This document shows, in pieces, positions 32,316-43,991 of a stretch of 64,000 nucleotides of DNA. Position 1 is the first letter of the stretch, and every line of letters starts with the position of its first letter. A program made the translations under genes and the position numbers. Under the pieces are notes generated by a model. It worked only from the letters and a program-made list of their open reading frames with translations, made no database searches and was not told where the DNA came from. The stretch is from Kitagawia praeruptora (lineage: Eukaryota; Streptophyta; Magnoliopsida; Apiales; Apiaceae): contig CM075346.1 in the NCBI GenBank assembly GCA_037693485.1, forward strand, positions 122,314,001 to 122,378,000, given 5' to 3'.

Positions 32316-35300
32316 TTAATGATGTTTCCTTTCTCTGGTTGGCTGCACCCTTGACTTTCCTTCCTTGGCAGAGTTGGACTCAATTTGCACTTGACGTTGC
32401 CTATAGAAGGTATCTTCTTCAACAACTTTTGGATTTAGCTTTAGTTGTAACCATCTTAGGTAATCAGAACTAGCCTTTGACAGTTGGTCTTCTAACCTGA
32501 AGAATCTCCTAGTGCCCTCATCATCCCTGAACTCCATCATCCAAAAGGGTTGAATGTGGATTTTCTGTCCATTATAAGGGATCTTCATTTTCTTTGGTAG
32601 ACTTGAGGGTGAGTTCCATTCTCTCCTTATTTCTTCTATTCTGCTAATTATCTCCCTTCTGGCTATCTCAGAGAACCCTGTGTGTCTCTTGAATGCTGAG
32701 AACACTTTGGTCAGTGTATGATAATTCTCTCCAAGAACCTTCTGTAATGGCCATGTCCTCTGACTTCCTCCCTTGTAGACAAACACTAATCTCTCAGGCT
32801 GATTCTTGTACTTGTCAATTCCTCTTACTTCTGACAATTCATCCAAATATAGATTCATGCCAGAGTATTCTTCAATTTCTGCCTGATAGATAAAGTCTTC
32901 TTTGTTTTCCAAGATTGGTTGTTTGACAATAGAAGGTACCCTAGCAACTTGAACTGGTCCCTTTGAAAGTTGCTTCTTTGGAGCCCTTTTCTTCTGTTTT
33001 GGATTCAGCAAGAATGAAAGAACTTCAATTGAATCAAAATTCATTGGTTCCTCTTTAGGCCTTATGGGGTCACCATGAAAGTTTACAGTTGGGTCGATTA
33101 CTGTTGCAGACATAGGTACTGATGAGCCAATGGTTTCCTTTTCTGGAGAGGGTTCTGGAGAAAGAACCCTCTTGGTTTTAGCTTTCCTTCTTTTAGGTTT
33201 GAATTTGGGAACTTCCTCAGGTTCCTTCATTTCAACCTCTACCTCATCCATTAACTCTTGAGCTAGCCTGGCTTGCTTCTCATCTGAGTTTTCATGTTGA
33301 TTTTCTGTACTTGGATGAGCTTCCCTTTGGATTCTGGAGACTTCTTCTCTTTTAGCTTCCACAAATCTAGGATGGCGGTTGGATATATTTAATACTTTTC
33401 CATTCCTCATGATTACAGCCATCCAATCTCTTACACTCTTATTTGTCTGTACTTTGAACTCCATGATTGTCTTTCCCATTAGCTTTTCTTCATCATCCTT
33501 GGGAAATGGGTAGTCTAACTGAAGCTTGTTCTTCCAATTTTCCTTTGGAGGTGAGTAGGCTCTGGTATTGATGGTTGGTTCAAACTCTTTGACAAATGAT
33601 GGCTCAGCATCATAGAATGTAGGAGCCACAATCTTTGGAGTGAGCACCTTCATGATTGTGGTTGATATTGTTGGAGAAGAAGATTGAGCATTAAGAAACA
33701 GAGATGATGCAATTGATTCATTGATCATCCTCTCTGTCCTTAGAATTCTTTCACTAGTCTTCTTGTTGATCTTTTCCAAAGCTTCTATTCTGGCTTGCCT
33801 TTCACCATCTGAGATTTCTTCTAAGCTTTGAATCTCAGGCAAAGCCACTTGTTTCTTCACAGGGGAAGCCTTTATCTCAAACTCTGTTGGATTGACCACT
33901 ACAATTGGCTGTTGCTCCCCCTCAATCTGTGCTATCTCACTACTGGTAGCTTGAAATTGGCCAGTAGATGTTGCAGCCTCTTCTGTGCTTGTTCCCATTT
34001 TCTCCATTTTCTCCACCTTTTTGTTAGCATCAAGGGTTGGGGTTGAAGCTGCAAGTAGCATTTCCAGTAGTTGAGTCTGTTTTGATTGATTGGCAATGAT
34101 AGTGTGCATTTGAGATTCCATAGTATCCACTCTTGAGGAAAGAAGTTGAACAGACTTAGCCAGGCTATCTTCTTTGAGAAGTTTGCTAGAAAGCACCTTC
34201 TGAGTGGTAGTAGGAGCTAGTGCCTCAATCCTGGCATCTAGTGCTATTTTCATATCTCTAATTGCAGACTTGACCTCCTCCTATTGTGTTCTTTGAATAA
34301 CAGATTGCATCTTTTGTAATTTCAGGGAGGCCATAACTTGCTCAAGAACAGTCTTTCTCTGTGGTTCTGCAGTTTGGTGCTCAGCCTTAGCAGATTGATA
34401 TTGCTTCATGATTTCCACATTGAGATTTCCAAGTTCAGTGGCATTGGAAAACATCCATCCTAGAGTTTCATCCACATTCATTTCTTCACCATCTGAACTT
34501 TGACTGTCATCACTGCCAAACTCTTCACTTCCAGCACTTGGAGACAGGATTTGTAAAGCTTCTTTTGCTCTTTGAAGAGATTCTGAGGTGTGCACTAGGT
34601 GCATTGCCTTCTCTGCCTCCACATTGCCCTGTTGTGCCATGACTTGATAGGTAGAAACAGGATGAGTAAAGGTTTCAGGATCCAAAGAGATGGAGTCAAT
34701 AATTGACTGATATTCTTGTCTAAATTCCATCTCTTTGGAAGCTTCATTAACCTCCATTAACTCACTTGCAATGGCTGATTCTTCCTGCCTTATTTCTCCT
34801 GTAGTCCCTTCTCTCCTCTCATCTCTCTTTTCTTGCATCAGGGGCTCCCCCTGGCTCACACCTCTCACACCCTCACCTTCACCTACTAAGGTGGAACTCT
34901 CTAGCTCTCCTTTTGCCTGACCGGAAGAAATGGTCAGCCTCTCATTGTTTTTCTCTCCTTTTGCCTGCTCACAAGGCAGCCTCTCACTCCCTTCCCTCAT
35001 TCCTAAAAGTGTTTCAACTACTACAAACTCCTCCACAGTTGACATGGGAATGTCACATTTTGCATTGGTAGAGAGAGTTGTCAATGGATAAAGTGTATCC
35101 GTTGATGTAGTAGTTATTGCTGTCAACGGATAATTAGTTGTAGACATATCCGTTGATGGAGAAACACTTGTCAATGAATGAAGGATATCCGTTGATGAAG
35201 GAAAACGAGTATCCGTTGAAGTGAAAACCAACACTGAATCTGTGGTGATTGATTTTAAGGAAGAGGCCACAGATAGTGTTGTGAATTCAGGAATGGAAGA

Positions 35301-36812
35301 TTGATGGCCCAACAAATCATCTAAAAGATGATGACCACCAATTGTTGAGTGGGGCTTCTCCAAGAATTTTAAAGATGGAGAATCAGGAATTGATGTAGAT
35401 ATCATATCCACATCCAGAGATGGAGTTGGTGATGGTGGATCAAAATGTGTATCGATTTGAAGGTTAAGATCAAGGGGCTGTGACTCCACATTTATTGAAG
35501 TCACATCAAACTGAATTTGAGAAGGTACAGTTTGCTGTACAGTGTGTGCACCCTGTGATTCCCCAATGGTTTTGGATTTTACTCTTCTACCATAGGTTTT
35601 TGAGAGAGAGCTATCTGTGTCTCTTGCCCTTTTGTGCTGTGTTCCTGGAATGGAACTTAAATTAGTAGTCACACCCTGTTGAGAGGATGTAACTATAATT
35701 TTGCTTGTAGGTTCATTAACAGTCTTTTGAGAGACTAAAATGTTGGTTGCACCTGCCTCACCTTCCTTATCCTTAGGGCTTCTTTGCTGTTCACCCTGTC
35801 CCTCACCACTCACTACCACCTTCACACTCCCCTCAAGAGTTTTGGTAGTTTTTGCAACAGGTGCCTTTTGAGAGACACCTGAGGTTTGTCTTTTAGATTG
35901 TGGTTTTGGAACTCTGGATTTGGTCACTTTGGTAGGAGCCTGTTTGGTCACAGCCACAGACTCCATTGTGACACTAGAAGGCAAAGAAATTTGGGGGTTG
36001 GAGATAGGAGTTTCAGGGTTGGAAACAGTTACCTGAACAATTGGTAGATATACCAATTGTACTTCTGCATTTAGGTTCATTCGAATCAAATCACTTAAGA
36101 CTCTCTTCTCCTGAACAAAACAATTGAACTTGCTATCCGGGTTAGCAATGGATAGCTCATTCTCAGATACATGCAGTGCTAGGAGCATCAAAAATCTAGC
36201 AAAATAAACATTCTTGCTCCTAGTTTCCTTTTTACCTAATTTAGATGTTATCTCATACATGACTAGTGTGCCAAAATTATAGAATTTATCAGTCAAAAGC
36301 ATACATAGCATAACTAGCATGGAATTGGTAACAGCATCAAAGTTACTAATCTTGCCAGAAAAAGTTTTAATGAAGGCATCACAAAGATAACTCCATTCTT
36401 TAACCATACCTTTCCTAACAATTTTCCCTAAGTTCTCAGTACTAAGGGTATAATTCATGGAATTAAGCATGGTAACAATTTTAGCATTACTGGGCACATT
36501 TAGACAGTTATTCTCAGGCAATTTTAAACAAGCAGTTAACACATCAGAATTAACTACATAATTTTTATCCTTCAAAGAAAAAGCAAGTGTACCGTCTGTG
36601 CCATTGTACTCAGCAGATGCCCACACCTCTTTAATTACCTCATGGATTAGAGGAGTGGTGGCAGTCATAGCATATGACAGTTTGCATTTCTTCACAAAAT
36701 TCATCATGGTGTGATATGCTTCTGGAGCGTTCACTGTATCCACAAAGGCCGCGAAATTGTTCTTCTCATAGGTGAACCCGGTGGAAGACATCATCTTAAC
36801 AATAGGCGCCAT
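32316..36812 (-). pseudogene. SIRE accessory (env-position) ORF, split by one in-frame TAG
   Basis: ATG at 36812 opens 843 codons to a TAG at 34283-34281. The same frame resumes at once (EEVKSAIRDMK) and runs 654 more codons to 32316. The N-terminal roughly 250 residues form a compact domain (TTPLIHEVIKEVWASAEYNG, NYVVNSDVLTACLKLPENN) that aligns with the accessory ORF of the second SIRE element. A long Ser/Thr/Gln-rich, probably disordered middle follows, including repeated STD triplets encoded by TCAACGGAT. A heptad segment follows the TAG (SRVDTMESQMHTIIANQ). I see no signal peptide or membrane segment, so envelope function is doubtful. SIRE1 of soybean is known to use stop-codon suppression before its env-like ORF, so the TAG could be leaky or a simple mutation. 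Confidence 0.75.
35095..35220. repeat. TCCGTTGA octamers inside the accessory ORF
   Basis: Five exact copies in both orientations within 125 bp of coding DNA, in a low-complexity Ser/Thr segment. Confidence 0.9.
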
Positions 36813-37321
36813 TGAAGAGTTTGAACTTTTGTTGCAGAGAGAGATTTAGTGAAGAAGATGCAGTTAACTAATGAGATTCTTGAAAATGAATAAAGGTGAG
36901 ATGTGAGGGCACAAAACAGCCTTTTATATTTTCCAAGAATTAAAAATGAAATAATTAAAAGTAATTACCCCATTGGACAAAAGTAACTGTCAGATAATAA
37001 ATGAAAAGAAAAGAAGTACAGTCGTGACTAATTATACACGTTTACCAACAGCTATAAAGAGAAATATGTATATCAACGGATAAAGATTGGACGGTTGAGA
37101 AAACAGTTTATCCATCGATGACGTGGACAACCTGTTATCCGTTGACATACGAAAATCTAGTAATGTGTTTATAATACCAACGGATAAAAGGATATCCGTT
37201 GATAAGCAAATTTTGCCTTAAACAAAATTTCTGCTAAGAGTTATTCTGAGAGTTTTTAATTCTCAAGTAAATCAAAACACATTTCTAGCTGCAATACAGT
37301 ATGATTAGATACCACTAGGAA
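36813..37321. other. Spacer between pol and accessory ORF
   Basis: About 500 bp without an ORF. It carries three exact TCCGTTGA/TCAACGGA copies and two variants between 37070 and 37205. Confidence 0.75.
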
Positions 37322-40300
37322 TTATGAAAAATTAAGCATACCTAGTTCACCTACCAACCTTGTGAATGAAGATTCATCAAGAGGCTTGGTGAAGATATCT
37401 GCAAGCTGCATTTCACTTGGCACAAAGTGTATTTCTACTGTACCATTCATCACATGCTCTCTAATGAAGTGGTATTTGATGTCAATATGCTTGGTTCTCG
37501 AATGTTGCACTGGATTCTCTGTGATGGCAATAGCACTAGTGTTGTCACAGAAAATTGGAATCTTCTCAACTTTTAGACCATAGTCAATAAGTTGATTTTT
37601 CATCCAGAGAATCTGTGCACAACAACTTCCAGCTGCAATGTACTCAGCTTCGGCTGTAGAAGTGGAGACTGAGTTCTGTTTCTTACTGAACCATGACACA
37701 AGCCTGTTCCCTAGAAATTGACAGGAGCCTGTAGTACTTTTCCTATCAATTCTGCAACCTGCATAGTCTGCATCTCAATAGCCAATTAGATCAAAGCCAG
37801 AATCTCTTGGGTACCAAATGCCAAGGTTTGGTGTTCCCTTGAGATACCTGAAAATTCTCTTAATAGCAATCAAGTGAGACTCTCTAGGGTCAGCTTGAAA
37901 TCTAGCACAAAGACATGTGGAAAACATTATATCAGGTCTACTAGCTGTTAGGTATAGAAGTGAGCCTACCATGCCTCTATAGCTTGAGATGTCCACAGAT
38001 TTTTCCTTAGTATTCAGCTCAAGCTTAGTTGCAGTGGCCATAGGTATTTTTGCAGAGGCACAATCCATTAAGTCAAATTTCTTTAAGAGATCATAAATAT
38101 ATTTTGTTTGACTTATGAAAATTCCCTCATTAACTTGCTTTACTTGTAAACCAAGAAAGTAAGTTAATTCACCCATCATGCTCATTTCATACCTACTTTG
38201 CATAAGTTTGGCAAACCTTTTGCAAAGCTTCTCATCTGTAGACCCAAAAATAATATCATCTACATAGATTTGAACAAGTATTGAAGAACCATTGACATTT
38301 CTATGAAATAAGGTTTTATCTACTGTACCTCTAGTGAAGTGATTCTCCAAAAGAAATTGAGATAAAGTGTCATACCAGGCTCTTGGTGCTTGCTTCAAAC
38401 CATAAAGTGCTTTCAAGAGAAGATATACATCATCTGGAAATTCTGGATCTTCAAAGCCAGGAGGTTGATGGACACATACCTCTTCTTCCAGTTCTCCATT
38501 TAGAAAGGCACTTTTAACATCCATCTGATAGACTTTGAAGTTGGCATGTGCTGCATAGGCTAGGAAAATTCTGATGGCCTCAAGTCTTGCCACTGGAGCA
38601 AAAGTTTCATCAAAATCTATCCCTTCTTCTTGAGAATAGCCCTTTGCCACTAATCTAGCTTTATTCCTCACAATTATGCCATTCTCATCAGTCTTATTCT
38701 TGAGAACCCATTTGGTACCTATGATACCTCTATCATCAAGTTTGGGCACAAGCTTCCATACTTTATTTCTCTCAAATTGGTTTAGCTCTTCTTGCATTGC
38801 TAAGACCCAATCTGGATCTAGAAGGGCATCCTCCACTTTCTTAGGTTCCTCTTGAGATAGGAAACTACTGTATAGGCATTCTTCTTGTGTGGCCCTCCTA
38901 GTTTGGACTCTTGAGTTTGAGTCACCAATGATTAACTCAAAAGGATGATCTCTGGTCCATTTTCTTGAAGGTGAAAGGTTTGATCTAGATGAGGTTGCTT
39001 CATCTACGTGAGCATGATCTTGTTGATTGGATATTGAGTTTTGACTTTGAGAAACTCCCCCTGAGTTTGTTGTCCTTGAGGAGTTATGAAGTTGACTGTC
39101 AACAGATGCATCATTTTGTCTATCAACGGATGCTCCATTTTGCCTATCGACGGATACATGAGAATGCCTGTCAACGGATGCATCTGATGATCTAGTATGA
39201 CTGTCAACGGATGCTTCATTTCCAGTGTTAGCATCACTTCTAGTTGGACCAACAACTCTAGGTGAATTTCCAAGGTCATGATCTTCATTTTCCTCGTCAT
39301 CATCAATATACATTCTTCCTTCTACCTCATTTTTAAATCTCAACTTTTCATGGAAGCCTTCATCATTTAGACCTAGAATCTTTTGATCATCAAACACAAC
39401 ATGTACAGATTCCATAACAATGTTGGTTCTTAGATTGTAGACTCTATAGGCTTTCCCTACTGCATATCCAACAAAGATAGCTTCATTTGCCTTTGCTTCA
39501 AATTTGCCCAAGTTATCTCCATGATTTCTTAGCACAAAACACTTACATCCAAAGACATGAAGAAAAGCTAACGTTGGTTTCTTGTTGGTAAATAACTGAT
39601 AAGGAGTCATTCCTCTAGCTTGATTGATCAAGGAAATATTCTGAGTGAAGCAGGCAGTGCTGACAGCTTCAGCCCAGAAATATGTTGGCAATCTTGATTC
39701 ACTTAACATTGTTCTAGCTGCTTCAATGAGAGTTCTGTTTTTCCTTTCAACAACCCCATTTTGTTGAGGTGCTTAAGCAGCAGAAAACTCATGGACAATT
39801 CCATTCTCTTCACAGAAAATCTTCATTGTGGAATTTTTGAATTCAGTGCCATTGTCACTCCTGATTCTTTGTACTTTTACTTCAGAACCATTGTTTACTA
39901 GTCTGAGATGATTGATGATGATTTCACTTGCACAATCTTTGGAGTGCAGAAAGAAGGTCCATGAAAACTTAGAAAAATCATCCACAATCACCAGGCAGTA
40001 TTTCTTCTTTGAAATAGACATGACATTTACTGGACCAAATAAGTCCATATGCAGCAATTGAAGAGGCTTAACAATGGATGACTCTGTCTTGCTTTTGAAG
40101 GATGATTTCTTTTTCTTCCCTAATTGGCAGGCATCACACAGTCCATCTTTGATGAACTCCAATTGAGGGATTCCTCTAGCAAGATCCTTTCTTACCAAAT
40201 CATTCATTACTTTAAAATTCAAATGAGACAGCTTTTTATGCCATAGCCAACTCTCATCCTTGCTTGCTTTGCTGAAGAGACAAGTAATGGATTCTGAGCA

Positions 40301-40657
40301 TACTGAGTTGAAATCAGCTATGTAAACATTTCCTTTTCTAAAGCCTATCAGAACCACATTGTTGTTTTCCTTGGTAGAAACAACACAGGCTTCTTTAGTG
40401 AACTTTACTTCATAGTCTTTGTCACAAATCTGACTGACACTCAGCAAATTGTGCTTCAAACCTTCAACTAAAGGCACTTCTTCAATGATGACATTGTCCT
40501 TTGTAATCAAGCCATATCCCTTAGTATATCCTTTGCTGTCATCTCCAAAGGTAATTCTAGGGCCAGCTTCCTCCTTGAACTCTGTGAGCAGGGTTGAATC
40601 TCCTGTCATATGCCTAGAACATCCACTGTCTAGGTACCATAGATTCCTCTTATTCAA
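37322..40657 (-). pseudogene. pol of first SIRE element: protease end, integrase, RT, RNase H
   Basis: One frame, interrupted by TAA at 39773-39775 and TGA at 37775-37777. It begins at the insertion junction with NKRNLWYLDSGCSRHMTGD (protease DSG). Next come the integrase zinc domain (WLWHKKLSHLNF, CDACQLGK), the integrase core (LHMDLFGPVN, RSDNGTEF, QQNGVVERKNRT across the first stop), a variable linker with SVD repeats, and reverse transcriptase (WVLKNKTDENG, KSAFLNGELEEEV, YVDDIIFGST). RNase H (STAEAEYIAAG, CDNTSAIAI, HIDIKYHFIREH) follows, then a KPLD motif before the end. Copia order (integrase before RT) is clear. All catalytic motifs are present, so only the two stops and the insertion inactivate it. 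The TTG at 40657 is not a real start. Confidence 0.88.
39100..39215. repeat. TCAACGGA octamers inside pol linker
   Basis: Three exact copies plus TCAACAGA and TCGACGGA variants, spaced 30-50 bp, encode repeated (A/V)SVD in the linker between integrase and RT. Confidence 0.88.
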
Positions 40658-41872
40658 TTGTAGTAGATACTAGCAAATACGGGTCGAATCCTCAAGGAGA
40701 CAGTTTCAGTTTCAATTCAATTGCTATCAATTGTTTCTAGTCACAAACGATTATTTGGGAATTTTATTAACTACTAATGCAAATTTAACAAAGTTTTATA
40801 TCAATTAATTAAAGGATCTAGGGCAATTCAGGTTCACCATGCTTACACCAAACAAATCACAAAAGTATAGCTTTTCAATGGGATTAAGTAATTAAAGCAA
40901 TGGTTAATCTTTTTCAAGCATTAACACTCTCAGAATATCTAATGATGCTTTCACAATCACCTTCAATTCCGCTAATTGTATGTAAGGCCTCTAGTAGTAA
41001 AATCTTTCGATCTATTACTCCTATTGCAATCAATTAATCCGTGATATTGCGCAATTACACAAATTAAGAATTATAACATATCAATCAGAATTACTCTTTA
41101 CCCATCAATCTACTAATCAAATTACGCCCAAATCATGGTGCAAACATGGCTCCCCTTAATACCCTAGAATTAAACTACTCACTCATGGTAGAAGTAAAAA
41201 CAATAATAATAATGAAAGAAGCCATAATAAACATGTAATAATAAAACAAGAGAATAAAGAATACCTCAAACTTTGTATTAACGAAGAACAATGAAGATCC
41301 AAAATAAACCAAGTGCTTACAAAGGAAGAGATGAAGAGAGCAAACAAAACCCTAGTTTTTTGTAAAAATATAAAATACGTCTCCCTCTCTTCTATCCCAC
41401 GTTTTTATTATATATCCCCTAATAAAATCTGATTTCTTTCTTCTAATAAAAGTATTTTTAATATCCTAATCAATTTACAAAAAGATATCCATAATTGAAT
41501 AGGATTTTCTTCTAAAATTCGTCACAAATTTTGCTCCTCTGTTTCTGGGCTCTTCCAGTTGGATTTTGCTTACTGGACCACCTCTGAATTAAAGATAATT
41601 CCTTAAGCTTCGCGTGGACAGTAATTTCGTCAAATTCTGACTTCTGGAACTCAAGATATGGCCCAAACAGTGCAGGCAGCCCGTATAGCCCAATATTACG
41701 AATTTTCTCTTATTTTATCTCCAAAATAGCTCTTTTTGCTCCAAATCCTTCCAAGTTATGAATTCTTTATTTCCTACAATAAAACAATAAAATCTATTAA
41801 ATAAAAATCCAAATCAATGCAAAACACAATAAATATGAGAATAAAATCATCTAAAATATATATAAAAATATA
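40655..41872 (-). repeat. Left LTR copy, inverted and end-trimmed
   Basis: The reverse complement matches 46841-48066 closely, including the ATTAAGGGGAGCCATG and TAGATCGAAAGATTTTACTA blocks. It is missing the terminal TGATAGAG at one end and about 33 bp at the other. Confidence 0.9.
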
Positions 41873-41991
41873 TATATATGGGGAGACGCCTAGTTTCTCT
41901 AATTTTAGTTTGATTGTTTTATATTGTTTCTTTTGTCTCTTTGGAACTCTTGTTCCAACTGAGACCGATCTTACTGCTTTTCCTTGTTTAG

Positions 41992-42833
41992 TTGTTGATG
42001 CCCAAGACCAGGTCTCAAACGAAAGAAGATCAAGCGAAAAAGGATACAACTCCTCTTAGTCAACAAAGAAAAGAGAAGCAGCAAAAGATACCTGAACCAA
42101 AGATTGAGATGGCGGACCTTCCTCCCAAATCTTTGAAGAACTACTCACAGCCCTCTCCGAGTGGGGTACCTACTGGCCTTGCTATGCCAGCGATTCAAGC
42201 AGCAAATTTCGAGATCAAGCCTGCTTTGCTCACTATGATCCAACAGAATCAATTTGCTGGACTTGCCTCTGAAGACCCTACACTTCATCTGCAACGCTTT
42301 CAACAGCTCTGTTCTACAATTAAACATCAGGGAGTCACTCCAGACCAGTTGAAAGTCATGTTGTTCGGTTTCTCTCTTCGTGATAAAGCTCAAAAGTGGT
42401 TGAACGATATTGAATTGACCAAGTGGGATGAGATTGCTCAAGCCTTCTTAACTGAGTTCTTCCCTCCTAACAGAACCGACGATTTGATCGACAAGATGAT
42501 GGGCTTTAAGCAAGATTATGGTGAATCTCTACGGGATGCTTGGGACAGATTCAAGGATTATCAACGTGCATGCCCTCACCATGGTCTTGAGAAGTGGTTT
42601 CTTCTTAAACGCTTCTACAATGGTCTTGATCCTGAGACAAAAGGTATGGTTGATAATGCTGCAGGTGGTGTATTTCTGGATAAAGGAGTTGAAGATGCAT
42701 ATGCTTTTCTTTCAAATTTGGCTGCCAATCACTTCAGTAATCCGAGAGCAACCAAGAAAGGGGGTAAACTTGAAGTGGATGCTTATTCTCTATTATCATC
42801 TCAACTAGCTGCACTGACTCAGGAGAGTGGATC
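41992..42833 (+). pseudogene. Athila gag fragment (capsid part)
   Basis: From ATG at 41992 (or 41998) about 280 codons match Athila Gag: an N-terminal basic, Gln-rich stretch, then ALLTMIQQNQFAGLASEDPT, LFGFSLRDKAQKWLNDIE, AFLTEFFPPNRTDDL, HHGLEKWFLLKRFYNGLDPE and AYAFLSNLAANHF. After GSPT at about 42833 the frame enters LTR-derived (ATT)n sequence and stops at 42891. The zinc knuckle that normally follows is lost. Capsid sequence itself has no stop, so this junction rather than decay ended the gene. Confidence 0.85.
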
Positions 42834-42835
42834 TC

Positions 42836-42920
42836 CTACCATTATTATTATTATTATTATTATTGTTTTTACTTCTACCATGAGTGAGTAGTTTAATTCT
42901 AGGGTATTAAGGGGAGCCAT
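42836..42920 (+). repeat. LTR fragment between gag and integrase
   Basis: About 80 bp from the (ATT)n run through ATTAAGGGGAGCCATGTT equals LTR positions about 47506-47577. It is followed by CTTACTTGAGATCTTTC, a 17 bp match to the 3' untranslated region at about 45569-45585. Confidence 0.85.
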
Positions 42921-42928
42921 GTTCTTAC

Positions 42929-43858
42929 TTGAGATCTTTCATAGTTATTGTGCTTAAAATATGGGGTGTTGATTTTATGGGACCTTTCCCGAGTTCTTGT
43001 GGAATGAGATACATCTTAGTTGCTGTCGATTATGTGTCCAAGTGGGTTGAAGCAGTTGGATCAGTAACCAATGATTCCAAGGTTGTTATGAAGCTTTTTA
43101 AGAATATCATCTTCCCTCGATTTGGAGTTCCAAGGACAGTGATAAGTGATGGTGGTTCTCATTTTCGCCATCGACAGTTCGAAACTTTATTGAAGAAATA
43201 TGGCGTTACTCACAAGGTTGCTCTTGCATATCACCCTCAAACAAGCGGCCAAGTGGAGGTTTCTAATCGCCAAATTAAGAACATTTTGGAGAAGATGGTG
43301 GCAAAGTCAAGGAAAGATTGGTACTTGAAGTTAGATGATGCTTTGTGGGCTTATCGGACGGCTTATAAAACACCTATAGGAACCACTCTTTATCGGTTGA
43401 TCTATGGTAAAGCATGTCACTTGCCAGTGGAGTTGGAATATCGCGCTTTTTGGGCTATCAAAGAACTCAACATGGATTTGAAGGCTGCGGGGCAAGCAAG
43501 ACTTCTTCAACTTAATGAGTTAGATGAGCTTCGTTTTGATGCTTATGACAATTCTCGGCTTTACAAGGAGAGAACGAAGAAGATGCATGATAAGATGATT
43601 CAGAGGAGAGATTTTCAGGTTGGTGACAAGGTGTTGTTGTTCAATTCCAGACTTCGACTTTTTCCAGGGAAGCTAAAATCAAGATGGTCTGGACCTTTTA
43701 CTGTCACCGATGTCAAATTTTATGGTGCTATTGAAGTTATGGGACGAGATGGAACAAAATTTAAGGTCAATGGTCAACGCCTTAAATTATATGTGGATGG
43801 TGCATTCGTAGGAAAGATGGAAGTAATTTATCTCAACAATCCCTCCGCGGAGATCTGA
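42929..43858 (+). pseudogene. Athila integrase domain, open but headless
   Basis: 309 codons. Integrase starts at KIWGVDFMGPFPSS. The catalytic triad is present: Asp in VDFMGP, Asp in ISDGGSHF, Glu in GQVEVSNRQI. Typical Athila blocks follow (KDWYLKLDDALWAYRTAYKT, YGKACHLPVELEY, SRLRLFPGKLKSRWSGPF, VNGQRLKLY). The N-terminal HHCC zinc domain and all upstream pol are absent. Translation would need a start inside recombinant sequence. Just after the stop, AACGACGTTAAACAACAGCG and GGGAGGCAACCCAAG are the usual post-integrase signature. Confidence 0.88.
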
Positions 43859-43956
43859 ACCAGCTGAGTCGAGCCAACGACGTTAAACAACAGCGCTTCT
43901 TGGGAGGCAACCCAAGCCTTGTTGAAAAAAAGAGAGAAAAAAAATGAGTGTTGTTG

Positions 43957-43991
<35 letters not shown>

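Noticed and set aside
32316..36812. Viral envelope glycoprotein
   Set aside because: Position fits the SIRE env-like gene but there is no signal peptide, membrane helix or Cys-rich ectodomain.
42929..43858. A domesticated stand-alone integrase gene
   Set aside because: It starts in recombinant LTR/UTR sequence, lacks the zinc domain and lies between element LTRs; nothing suggests host use.
43962..43989. Poly(A) tail of a retroposed transcript
   Set aside because: It lies inside the Athila 3' UTR where simple tracts are common, with no LINE/SINE sequence beside it.
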